A DNA stretch of 5,176 nucleotides from an uncultured Ruminococcus sp. GTDB taxonomy: Bacteria; Bacillota; Clostridia; Oscillospirales; Ruminococcaceae. Where the stretch lies: assembly GCA_947175975.1 (NCBI GenBank), contig CAMWOX010000130.1:1-5176 (forward strand), given 5' to 3'. The notes beneath the pieces are model-generated. The model saw only the letters and a program-made list of their open reading frames with translations, made no database searches and had not been told where the DNA came from. The first letter of the stretch is position 1. Every line of letters begins with the position of its first letter. The position numbers and the translations under genes are program-made. Shown piece after piece: positions 1 to 5,176 of this stretch.

Positions 1-126
1 ATTGATGCCACGACTGCCCCTGAAGCACTGCAAGCTGGAACAGATATACTGGTTTCCGGAAGTTACCTGTTTCAACAGAAAGATATGAAAACAGCCATTG
101 CAGAACTCAGAACCAGAAATCAATAA
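1..126 (+). CDS. rpe: Ribulose-phosphate 3-epimerase, C-terminal end (5' part outside window)
   Basis: Frame 1 is open from the first base to a TAA at 124-126 and gives 41 residues. The segment GTDILVSGSYLFQ matches the family's C-terminal phosphate-binding strand and turn (usual form AGADVLVAGSAIF), and it is followed by the usual last helix ending in AELRTRNQ. Counting back from the G-T-D, the catalytic-Asp motif VDGG should end just before base 1, so residue 1 (Ile) would be the position right after DGG. The enzyme interconverts D-ribulose 5-phosphate and D-xylulose 5-phosphate in the cytoplasmic pentose phosphate pathway. In many Firmicutes rpe follows a PASTA-kinase/rsgA block, which may lie upstream here but cannot be seen. 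Another phosphate-binding TIM barrel is possible but less likely, since only about a fifth of the protein is present. Confidence 0.83.
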   Translation: MDATTAPEALQAGTDILVSGSYLFQQKDMKTAIAELRTRNQ

Positions 127-133
127 GCAACAG

Positions 134-170
134 AAAGAACAAAAAAGAACAAAAGAATTACGGAATTACC
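134..170 (+). repeat. Two short tandem duplications in the rpe-downstream spacer
   Basis: The spacer holds an exact two-copy 10-base tandem repeat, AAAGAACAAA at 134-143 and 144-153. Right after it, GAATTAC occurs twice with an 8-base period (155-161 and 163-169). The stretch is A-rich on the + strand and shows no GC-rich stem with a T-run, so it does not act as an intrinsic terminator as far as I can see. It could be replication slippage in an unconstrained spacer. No function is claimed. Confidence 0.6.
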
Positions 171-192
171 AGAGAGGAGATATTCAAATCCT

Positions 193-1380
193 ATGAAAAT
201 CAAACCGAAAGGTCGGAAAATTTATCGGCGGAAAGACCGGTTTGAACATATAAAACAGGTGAGACACAATGTGGGATCTGTCATCCTGACATTTGTGCTT
301 GCAGGAGCGATTGGCTTTGTTGGATACAGCATTGGCTCACCGGTACTGGCATTTTTGCAGGAACGGGATTTTCTTGCACCGCCATCTTCGTATCATTCTG
401 CTGAAGACACAGAAACAACAGAAATTCCGGAAACCACGGAAATCACAGAAACCACAGAGAACACAGAGTCAGAAACAGAAACAGAATCCGAAACGGAAAC
501 CCAACCCATGACAGAAACAGAACCCGAACCTGAAATTGGATTTGTTCAGAAAGTCCCGGATCTACAAGGCTATGTTCTGGATACTTCTGCATTGATCACA
601 GAATCCACACTGGAACAGGCACTGGAAGAAATCCCCGAAGCGATTTCTCATGTGATCATTCCAATCAAGACAACCGGCGGTCAGATTTATTATGCAACAA
701 AGATTCAGGAAGCTGTGATCAGCAATGCCGTGCAAGCCGTTCTGCCCCTGGATCAGATCTATCAGAAAGTCAAAGACAAAGGCTATGAACCTGTTGCCCT
801 AATCAACACACTGGAAGATGATCTCTATGCGAAGAATTATCCGGCATGTTCCTATCATAAAATGGATACAGGAGAAATCTGGGAAGATCAGTCTTCCCCG
901 GAGTCCCGGTTCTGGATGTCTCCGGAAAATTCCCTGACACAAAGCTATCTTGCAGCAATGGCAGAAGAAGTAGAAACAGCCGGTTTTCAAATTTTAATCT
1001 GTGATGGGTTAAAATTCCCCAATTTTCCCAGAAGTGAACTGGAAAATTTAGAACCCGTATGCAGTGATCCTGAACGTTGGAAAGCTTTGCAGGATCTCCT
1101 GACTGCAATGCGTGCAGATGCCACTGAACTGGCTTTTTTCGTGAAAATTAATGGCAGTGATGTCTTGTTCGGCGAACTGGAATCTCTCCAGGCGGCAGAG
1201 GCCTTACCTGCAGATTGCCTGCTTGTTACGATCAATGAAGAAATCCGGAAACATTCTGATCAATTGGAAACAGTATCAGAATTATCAAATACTGTTCCTG
1301 TGATGCTCGAATGGAACGGAAAAGAAATCCCGAAAAGCCTGAAACTGAAAAGCTATGTATTAGATCCAGAACAGGAATGA
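193..1380 (+). CDS. Membrane-anchored extracellular protein with DUF4015-like (putative glycoside hydrolase) domain
   Basis: This encodes 395 residues. Residues 1-26 are strongly basic (Lys/Arg-rich), followed by one hydrophobic helix at about 28-55, which predicts an N-in/C-out single-pass anchor with no obvious cleavage site. Residues 70-114 are a Thr/Glu/Ser/Pro stalk made of imperfect hexapeptides. The rest (about 120-395) looks like an extracellular alpha/beta barrel. An opening strand LQGYVLD (124-130) is followed by a strand-helix unit, then GYEPVALINTLEDDLYAK (197-214), then a Trp-containing segment FWMSPENS (240-247) with a helix, and a strand ending ICDGLKFP (269-276). This order resembles the putative glycosyl hydrolase domain DUF4015, where the last motif is usually close to FDYIRFP. 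Here Asp271 and the FP are kept but Tyr and Arg are replaced by Gly and Lys. A role on cell-wall or capsule glycans is an inference from fold and location; activity is unproven and may be lost. The start has AGGAGA at 175-180, 12 bases upstream. Existence of the gene is certain; the family call is moderate. Confidence 0.75.
   Translation: MKIKPKGRKIYRRKDRFEHIKQVRHNVGSVILTFVLAGAIGFVGYSIGSPVLAFLQERDFLAPPSSYHSAEDTETTEIPETTEITETTENTESETETESETETQPMTETEPEPEIGFVQKVPDLQGYVLDTSALITESTLEQALEEIPEAISHVIIPIKTTGGQIYYATKIQEAVISNAVQAVLPLDQIYQKVKDKGYEPVALINTLEDDLYAKNYPACSYHKMDTGEIWEDQSSPESRFWMSPENSLTQSYLAAMAEEVETAGFQILICDGLKFPNFPRSELENLEPVCSDPERWKALQDLLTAMRADATELAFFVKINGSDVLFGELESLQAAEALPADCLLVTINEEIRKHSDQLETVSELSNTVPVMLEWNGKEIPKSLKLKSYVLDPEQE
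418..507 (+). repeat. Degenerate 18-base coding repeat (Thr/Glu hexapeptide stalk)
   Basis: Five consecutive 18-base units encode hexapeptides of the pattern T-E-x-x-E-T/S, shifting to E-T-E-T-x-x. They start at 418, 436, 454, 472 and 490 and correspond to residues 76-105 of the membrane-anchored protein. The first two (TEIPET, TEITET) are the most alike. The segment lies between the transmembrane helix and the globular domain, so it is probably an extended, acidic and possibly glycosylated spacer that carries the domain away from the membrane. Such repeats often vary in copy number between strains. Confidence 0.8.
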
Positions 1381-1431
1381 TTGATTTGCAGAAAATATAT
1401 ATTATAAATAATATAAAGGAGTTGCTTTTAT
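1381..1431 (+). promoter_or_regulatory. AT-rich leader of hprK with Shine-Dalgarno and weak promoter-like elements
   Basis: The 51 bases between the membrane protein and hprK contain a good Shine-Dalgarno, AAAGGAG (1415-1421), 10 bases before the ATG at 1432. Upstream is a very AT-rich run (1393-1417). TTGATT (1381-1386) and TATAAA (1403-1408), 16 bases apart, loosely resemble a sigma-A promoter, but transcription would then start at or inside the Shine-Dalgarno, giving a leader of only about 17 bases. The ribosome site is well supported. The promoter is a guess, and no cre-like operator or terminator is evident. Confidence 0.4.
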
Positions 1432-2394
1432 ATGGCAGAAAAATTTACGATTTCCTTACAGAAAATTGTGGATGAGTTCAAACTCGAAGTCATTTACACA
1501 CCCAAAGCACCAGCGGAGATTCTGATCGATGAAAATGATGTCAACAGACCCGGTTTGCAGCTGATGGGATTCTATGAGTATTTTAATCCGGAACGAATCC
1601 AGATCATCGGCAAAATGGAATTTGCTTATTTATCAACAATTGATGAAAAAACCCGGAAAGAACGTCTGGAATTATTATTCTCTCAGAAGCTCCCGGCATT
1701 GATCATCACAAGAGAATTGCCCTATTTCACGGAAATGCTGGAACTGGCACAACAGTTTGAAATGCCGCTGCTTCGAAGCAAAGAAAGCACTTCTAATTTC
1801 ATGTCTGGTCTGATTGCGTTTCTCAATCTGAATCTTGCACCCAGAATCACACGCCATGGTGTCCTGATTGAAATTTACGGCGAAGGTGTATTCCTGACTG
1901 GTGAAAGCGGTGTCGGCAAGAGTGAAACGGCAATTGAACTGGTCAAGAGAGGACATCGCCTTGTGGCAGATGATGCAGTGGAAATCCGCAAGGTCTCCAA
2001 TATCAGTTTGGTAGGCAGCTCCCCGGATAACATCCGGCATTTCCTGGAACTGCGAGGCATTGGCATTATCAATGCAAGACGCTTGTTTGGTATGGGAGCT
2101 GTCAAGATGACGGAAAAAATTGATCTTGTAGTAGAAATGGAACTCTGGAATCCGGAAAAGATCTATGACAGAATGGGCATTGATACAGAATTTGCATCTA
2201 TTCTGGGAGTCAAAGTACCTTGTCTGACAATTCCTGTCAAACCCGGAAGAAATCTTGCTGTGATTCTGGAAGTTGCCGCTATGAATAACCGTCAGAAAAA
2301 GATGGGCTATAATGCTGCAACAGAATTATTAGATCGTCTCGGCATGGACATGGAGGGTACAGAATCCGTCAAAGACTACGACGCTTTTTATTAA
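1432..2394 (+). CDS. hprK: HPr kinase/phosphorylase
   Basis: This cytoplasmic bifunctional enzyme phosphorylates HPr (and Crh, where present) on Ser46 with ATP or PPi and also removes the phosphate, so it controls CcpA-dependent catabolite repression. The 320-residue length is normal. Residues 1-130 form the family's N-terminal domain. The catalytic domain follows, with RHG (141-143), the P-loop GESGVGKSE (157-165, Lys163), RGHRLVADDAVEI (173-185, with the paired Asp180/Asp181), the HprK signature LRGIGIINARRLFG (207-220) and PVKPGRN (268-274). The tail MGYNAATELLDRLG is also typical. All key residues expected for kinase and phosphorylase activity appear present. The ATG has a strong AAAGGAG site. 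murB begins 21 bases downstream, so the two are probably co-transcribed. The identification is secure. Confidence 0.98.
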   Translation: MAEKFTISLQKIVDEFKLEVIYTPKAPAEILIDENDVNRPGLQLMGFYEYFNPERIQIIGKMEFAYLSTIDEKTRKERLELLFSQKLPALIITRELPYFTEMLELAQQFEMPLLRSKESTSNFMSGLIAFLNLNLAPRITRHGVLIEIYGEGVFLTGESGVGKSETAIELVKRGHRLVADDAVEIRKVSNISLVGSSPDNIRHFLELRGIGIINARRLFGMGAVKMTEKIDLVVEMELWNPEKIYDRMGIDTEFASILGVKVPCLTIPVKPGRNLAVILEVAAMNNRQKKMGYNAATELLDRLGMDMEGTESVKDYDAFY

Positions 2395-2402
2395 TATTCA
2401 TT

Positions 2403-2418
2403 AGGGGGCATTATATTG
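2403..2418 (+). promoter_or_regulatory. Ribosome binding site fixing the TTG start of murB
   Basis: AGGGGG at 2403-2408 lies 7 bases before a TTG at 2416. The protein from that TTG reads MNQIEELEKICQRYQIQL, a normal MurB N-terminal helix ahead of the conserved HTTFRIGG. The next in-frame ATG is at Met60, beyond that conserved motif, so TTG is the right start. Confidence 0.8.
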
Positions 2419-3354
2419 AATCAAATCGAAGAACTGGAAAAAATCTGTCAGAGATACCAGATACAGCTACAAAACCACATTTCTCTTGCAGGTCATACAA
2501 CATTCCGGATCGGTGGTACTGCGGATCTCTGGATAGAAATTAATTCTGTACAAGGTCTCAGTGAACTGCTACTATTCTGTCATGAAAACCAGATGGACTA
2601 TTTTGTCATGGGCAGAGGCAGTAATATCCTTGCATCTGATTCTGGCTATCGAGGACTGATTCTGCATCTCGGAAATGAATTTTCAAAAATCCGAATGCAG
2701 AATGAAAGTCTGCTGATCTGTGAATCTGGTGTAATGCTGACGAATATTGCAAAATTTGCCGCAGAACATGCTCTGACTGGCATGGAGGCTCTCAGCGGCA
2801 TTCCAGGAACTGCCGGCGGTGCTCTCTTCATGAATGCAGGGGCTTATGGCAGTGAAATGAAAGACATTGTCACAGAATGCAGGTATCTGGACAGCTCCGG
2901 AACAGAATATACGCTGACAGGTCAGGAGCTGGATCTTGCCTATCGGCATAGTTTCTTTACTGAACATGATGGCACAGTCATTACTTCTGTGAGCATACAG
3001 TTAGAAAAAGGAAATCCGGAAGAAATCACAGCCAGAAGTGCAGATTATGCCGAGAGAAGAAAGACCAAACAACCATTGAATTATCCCAGTGCCGGAAGTA
3101 CATTCAAGCGTCCGGACGGCAGTTATGCATCAAAACTAATTGATGAATGCGGTTTAAAAGGCTTTCAGATCGGTGGCGCACAGATCAGTGAAAAACATGC
3201 AGGATTTGTCATCAATACCGGAAATGCTACCTGTCAGGATGTTCTGGCATTATGTCAGTATGTACATGACAAAGTGCTGAAAGAAACCGGGTATTCTCTG
3301 GAACTTGAACCTGTCTTTTTGGGAGTACAGGATGGTGAAACTACATGCAGTTAG
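2416..3354 (+). CDS. murB: UDP-N-acetylenolpyruvoylglucosamine reductase (MurB)
   Basis: This FAD-dependent cytoplasmic enzyme reduces UDP-GlcNAc-enolpyruvate to UDP-MurNAc with NADPH, the second committed step of peptidoglycan synthesis. At 312 residues it fits the shorter type II MurB of Firmicutes. FAD-binding motifs are visible: HTTFRIGG (27-34), MGRGSNIL (65-72) and the long GIPGTAGGALFMNAGAYG (128-145). YRHSFF (176-181) follows. PSAGSTFKRP (224-233) carries the expected proton-donor Ser228, and the C-terminal LELEPVFLG (295-303) carries the likely catalytic Glu298, in a slightly divergent context (family usually EVRxIG). Translation starts at TTG. The 3' end overlaps rapZ by 10 bases, which suggests coupled translation. 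MurB beside HprK and RapZ is a common clostridial arrangement. The identification is secure. Confidence 0.98.
   Translation: MNQIEELEKICQRYQIQLQNHISLAGHTTFRIGGTADLWIEINSVQGLSELLLFCHENQMDYFVMGRGSNILASDSGYRGLILHLGNEFSKIRMQNESLLICESGVMLTNIAKFAAEHALTGMEALSGIPGTAGGALFMNAGAYGSEMKDIVTECRYLDSSGTEYTLTGQELDLAYRHSFFTEHDGTVITSVSIQLEKGNPEEITARSADYAERRKTKQPLNYPSAGSTFKRPDGSYASKLIDECGLKGFQIGGAQISEKHAGFVINTGNATCQDVLALCQYVHDKVLKETGYSLELEPVFLGVQDGETTCS
3345..3354 (+). other. 10-base murB/rapZ gene overlap
   Basis: The murB stop TAG (3352-3354) lies downstream of the rapZ ATG (3345-3347), so the two genes share ten bases in different frames. No strong Shine-Dalgarno precedes the ATG; the nearest candidate is GGATGGTG at 3330-3337. 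Ribosomes ending murB probably re-initiate on rapZ, which would tie their protein ratio. Confidence 0.85.
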
Positions 3355-4214
3355 TCATTATCACGGGAATGTCCGGCTCTGGCAAGTCCACAGCCATGAA
3401 AGTACTTGAAGATATTGGTTTTTACTGCATTGACAATCTACCACCGCAGTTTATCCCAAGATTTGTAGATGTCTGCACTAGAACTGGTGACAGCCTTAAC
3501 AAAGTCGCAATTGCCGTTGATATTCGTACCGGAGACATGTTCTCGGAAATTTACGAAGTATTCAAAAAGCTCCGGGAAGAAATGCCGGACGAACTGCGTC
3601 TGCTGTTCACAGATGCCTCTGACGAAGTGCTGATCCGGCGATATAAAGAAACCAGAAGACGACATCCTCTGGCAGAAAAATTCCCCGCACTTCCCGATGC
3701 AATCCAGGCAGAACGTGAAAAACTCCTGCCTTTGAAGTCCTGGTCGGACTACGCTGTGGAAACTTCTCACCTGAGTACATCCCAGCTCGGTGAAGAAATC
3801 CGGGATCTGTTTCTGGAGAACAAAACAGATTCTCTATTAGTTAAAGTGATGTCATTCGGATATAAATATGGCATTTCCACAGAGTCAGATCTGGTTTTTG
3901 ATGTCCGGTGTCTGCCAAATCCGTTTTATATTCCGGATCTGAAACAGCATACCGGGCTGGAATCCTGTGTACGGGATTATATTATGAAATTTGCACAGTC
4001 ACAGATGCTGCAAATCAAGATCAATGATTTACTGGAATTTCTGCTCCCGTTGTATATCTCTGAGGGCAAGAGTCAGCTGGTAATTGCATTCGGCTGTACA
4101 GGCGGCAAACACAGAAGTGTCACATTCGCAGAACTGACAGGCGACACACTACTTGCCAAGGGCTATCGTGTTCATAAAATGCACCGGGATATTACCAAAG
4201 GCATTCACTCATAA
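3345..4214 (+). CDS. rapZ: RapZ/YvcJ family nucleotide-binding protein
   Basis: This 289-residue protein has the family's normal length. The N-terminal P-loop domain contains GMSGSGKST (8-16), CIDNLP (28-33), a Walker-B-like AVDIR (57-61), LLFTDAS (86-92) and ETRRRHPL (102-109). The C-terminal domain contains FGYKYGIS (171-178), LVFDVRCLPNPFY (183-195) and IAFGCTGGKHRSV (247-259), all hallmarks. In E. coli RapZ is the adapter that delivers the GlmZ small RNA to RNase E and so tunes GlmS and glucosamine-6-phosphate supply. The Bacillus homologue YvcJ binds and hydrolyses nucleotides and affects competence; its RNA role is not established. The tail (HRDITKGIHS) is short and less basic than I recall for the enterobacterial RNA-binding end, so the E. 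coli mechanism should not be assumed. The start codon lies inside the end of murB with only a weak GGTG-type site (3334-3337), pointing to translational coupling. Confidence 0.96.
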   Translation: MQLVIITGMSGSGKSTAMKVLEDIGFYCIDNLPPQFIPRFVDVCTRTGDSLNKVAIAVDIRTGDMFSEIYEVFKKLREEMPDELRLLFTDASDEVLIRRYKETRRRHPLAEKFPALPDAIQAEREKLLPLKSWSDYAVETSHLSTSQLGEEIRDLFLENKTDSLLVKVMSFGYKYGISTESDLVFDVRCLPNPFYIPDLKQHTGLESCVRDYIMKFAQSQMLQIKINDLLEFLLPLYISEGKSQLVIAFGCTGGKHRSVTFAELTGDTLLAKGYRVHKMHRDITKGIHS

Positions 4215-4219
4215 AAAAC

Positions 4220-4237
4220 AAAGGGGGAAAAATTATG
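4220..4237 (+). promoter_or_regulatory. Strong ribosome binding site of the metallophosphatase gene
   Basis: AAAGGGGG at 4220-4227 is followed by 7 bases and the ATG at 4235. The 20-base gap after the rapZ stop contains little else, so no promoter or terminator fits there and the gene should be read from the upstream transcript. Confidence 0.75.
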
Positions 4238-4939
4238 CATTATGTCATCTCAGATATTCACGGAGAATATGAAAAATACCTGAAAATGCTGGATCGCATA
4301 AACTTTTCAGAGAATGATATCTTATTCATACTCGGCGATGTCTGCGATCGTGGAAAAAAGCCAGTTTCCGTATTGCGGCATATGATGATGCATTCTAATA
4401 TTTATCCCATCATGGGGAATCATGATGCCCTTGCATTGTATCTGCTGGATAAATTCAGTGTAGAAATCACAGAAGAAAATTGTGAAAACTATCTCAGTCC
4501 TGAAGATCTGGAAGATTTCAATCTCTGGATTGAAGACGGCGGTATAACAACAGCAGAAGAATTTCTGAAGCTGACACCGGATGAACGCCGTGCTGTTCTG
4601 GAATATATGCATGAATTTCCCTATTATGAAACGATTGATGTGAATGACAAAACTTTCGTTCTGGTACATGCCGGACTTGGAAACTTTTCCCCTGAAAAAT
4701 CAATGAAAGATTATACACCGGAAGAACTGATCCTGTACCGGAGTAACCCGGAATTTCAGTATACAGATGACAAATCTGTATTTGTTATCATGGGACATAC
4801 ACCGACACCGTTTTTTATCGGTATTCCGGAAATCTACCAGTGCGGACAGAATATTTATATTGACTGCGGTGCATGTGCGAACGGCGGCAGACTTGCCTGC
4901 CTGTGTCTCGATACACTGGAAGATTTCTATATTGAATAA
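4235..4939 (+). CDS. PPP-family metallophosphatase (serine/threonine phosphatase-like)
   Basis: This 234-residue cytoplasmic protein has the full metal-binding motif set of the PPP branch of calcineurin-like phosphoesterases. These are SDIHG (6-10; Asp7, His9), GDVCDRG (34-40; Asp35, Asp38, Arg39), GNHD (61-64; Asn62, His63), VHAG (144-147; His145) and GHTPT (187-191; His188). The order and the DRG place it with bacterial PPP enzymes such as phage lambda phosphatase and PrpE/ApaH-like proteins. An acidic helical insert (about 74-125) separates GNHD from VHAG and probably shapes the substrate pocket. The substrate cannot be read from sequence: phosphoproteins (P-Ser/Thr/Tyr) or dinucleoside tetraphosphates are both plausible. 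It lies 20 bases after rapZ and 14 bases before whiA, so it is almost surely co-transcribed with them. The motifs look intact, so it should be active. The superfamily is certain; the specific function is unknown. Confidence 0.93.
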   Translation: MHYVISDIHGEYEKYLKMLDRINFSENDILFILGDVCDRGKKPVSVLRHMMMHSNIYPIMGNHDALALYLLDKFSVEITEENCENYLSPEDLEDFNLWIEDGGITTAEEFLKLTPDERRAVLEYMHEFPYYETIDVNDKTFVLVHAGLGNFSPEKSMKDYTPEELILYRSNPEFQYTDDKSVFVIMGHTPTPFFIGIPEIYQCGQNIYIDCGACANGGRLACLCLDTLEDFYIE

Positions 4940-4956
4940 AGGACGTGACCAAATTG
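4938..4956 (+). promoter_or_regulatory. Ribosome binding site and TTG start of whiA
   Basis: AAAGGA (4938-4943) overlaps the phosphatase stop codon and lies 10 bases before a TTG at 4954. That TTG yields MSFSHDVRE, which matches the usual WhiA N-terminus (MSFSxEVKxE). An in-frame GTG at 4945 is only one base from the AAAGGA, too close to use it, and would add MTK, so TTG is preferred. Confidence 0.75.
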
Positions 4957-5176
4957 TCATTTTCCCACGATGTCAGAGAATGCATCCGAGCAAATATCAA
5001 TGACCATGACAAACGATTTGCCTGCCTGTATGGTATGTTATTATACAGCAAAGCCGTAACAAGAGACGAAATCTGTCTCAAAAGCAAAAGCGAAGTATTC
5101 CGTTCTGTGTTCCCGATTTTAATCAAGACCGTATTCGGTGCATCTGTCAAAATCACTATACAGGAAAAACCTCAGA
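4954..5176 (+). CDS. whiA: WhiA DNA-binding protein, N-terminal part (3' end outside window)
   Basis: Seventy-four codons are present before the window ends. The product begins MSFSHDVREC, then RFACLYGMLLYSKAV (21-35) and a helix-strand region ending KTVFGASVKITIQE (58-71). This fits the start of WhiA, whose N-terminal half is a degenerate LAGLIDADG homing-endonuclease-like fold and whose C-terminal half is a helix-turn-helix. WhiA controls sporulation genes in Streptomyces, and in Bacillus (YvcL) it affects cell division and chromosome segregation. Position also supports the call, since whiA ends the rapZ-linked cluster in most Firmicutes. The HTH and the second half of the LAGLIDADG domain cannot be checked here. 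The start is TTG. Confidence 0.9.
   Translation, partial: MSFSHDVRECIRANINDHDKRFACLYGMLLYSKAVTRDEICLKSKSEVFRSVFPILIKTVFGASVKITIQEKPQ

Noticed and set aside
1..9. Apparent loss of the rpe catalytic motif: IDATTAP looked like a broken VDGG.
   Set aside because: Spacing to the downstream GTD/GAD shows that VDGG should end just before base 1. The Asp seen at residue 2 is not the catalytic one, so nothing is missing.
98..126. Possible promoter TTGCAG ... CAATAA ahead of the membrane-protein gene.
   Set aside because: The -10 match is poor and the site lies inside the rpe coding end. Read-through from rpe is simpler.
293..511. Overlapping + strand open frame of 72 codons with a Lys/Gln/Pro-rich end.
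   Set aside because: It is a frame-shifted reading of the Thr/Glu repeat region, with no ribosome site and low-complexity content caused by the repeat.
1005..1030. Imperfect hairpin: TGGG, AAAATT, a CCCC loop, AATTTT, CCCA, with a 2-base bulge.
   Set aside because: It lies inside the well-supported membrane-protein gene across the LKFPNFP codons, has no T-run after it, and is AT-rich. It is probably chance.
1386..1414. Alternative hprK promoter TTGCAG, 17 bases, TAATAT.
   Set aside because: Transcription would begin at or past the Shine-Dalgarno of hprK, leaving no usable leader.
4767..5003. Plus-strand open frame of 78 codons overlapping the phosphatase and whiA.
   Set aside because: It is out of frame with both real genes, and its composition looks like a shadow translation.
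4815..5156. Minus-strand open frame of 113 codons across the phosphatase end and whiA start.
   Set aside because: It is antisense to two genes with clear family motifs, has no recognisable domain and spans their junction. The other minus-strand frames in the window were dropped for similar reasons.

Overview
This window reads as a single-strand, gene-dense chromosomal block from a Firmicute, most likely a Clostridia-class organism of the Ruminococcus/Oscillospiraceae type. The reasons are the hprK-murB-rapZ-...-whiA gene order, moderate GC, purine-rich Shine-Dalgarno sites, two TTG starts, and a secreted-side Thr/Glu-rich linker of the kind common in ruminococcal surface proteins. The genus is an inference. 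Every supported gene is on the + strand, and I see no rho-independent terminator anywhere in the window.

Layout: (1) 1-126, the C-terminal end of ribulose-phosphate 3-epimerase (rpe), cut by the window edge. (2) 193-1380, a membrane-anchored protein with one N-terminal transmembrane helix, a Thr/Glu hexapeptide-repeat stalk and an extracellular domain resembling the putative glycoside hydrolase family DUF4015. (3) 1432-2394, HPr kinase/phosphorylase (hprK). (4) 2416-3354, UDP-N-acetylenolpyruvoylglucosamine reductase (murB, TTG start). (5) 3345-4214, the RapZ/YvcJ nucleotide-binding protein, overlapping murB by 10 bases. (6) 4235-4939, a PPP-type metallophosphatase. (7) 4954-5176, the first 74 codons of whiA (TTG start), cut by the window edge.

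How the genes may work together: HprK is the sensor kinase of carbon catabolite repression. MurB makes UDP-MurNAc for peptidoglycan. RapZ homologues control amino-sugar precursor supply in enterobacteria and are linked to cell physiology and competence in Bacillus. WhiA is a conserved DNA-binding protein tied to division and growth. The block therefore links carbon status to cell-envelope precursor supply. Spacings of 21, -10, 20 and 14 bases from hprK to whiA suggest one transcript.

Most of the window is ordinary conserved chromosome. The points worth a second look are the phosphatase in the place between rapZ and whiA where many Firmicutes have yvcK/glmR, and the divergent surface glycosidase-like protein between rpe and hprK. 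I found no mobile element, CRISPR array, RNA gene or clear new system. The longest non-coding stretch is only 66 bases.
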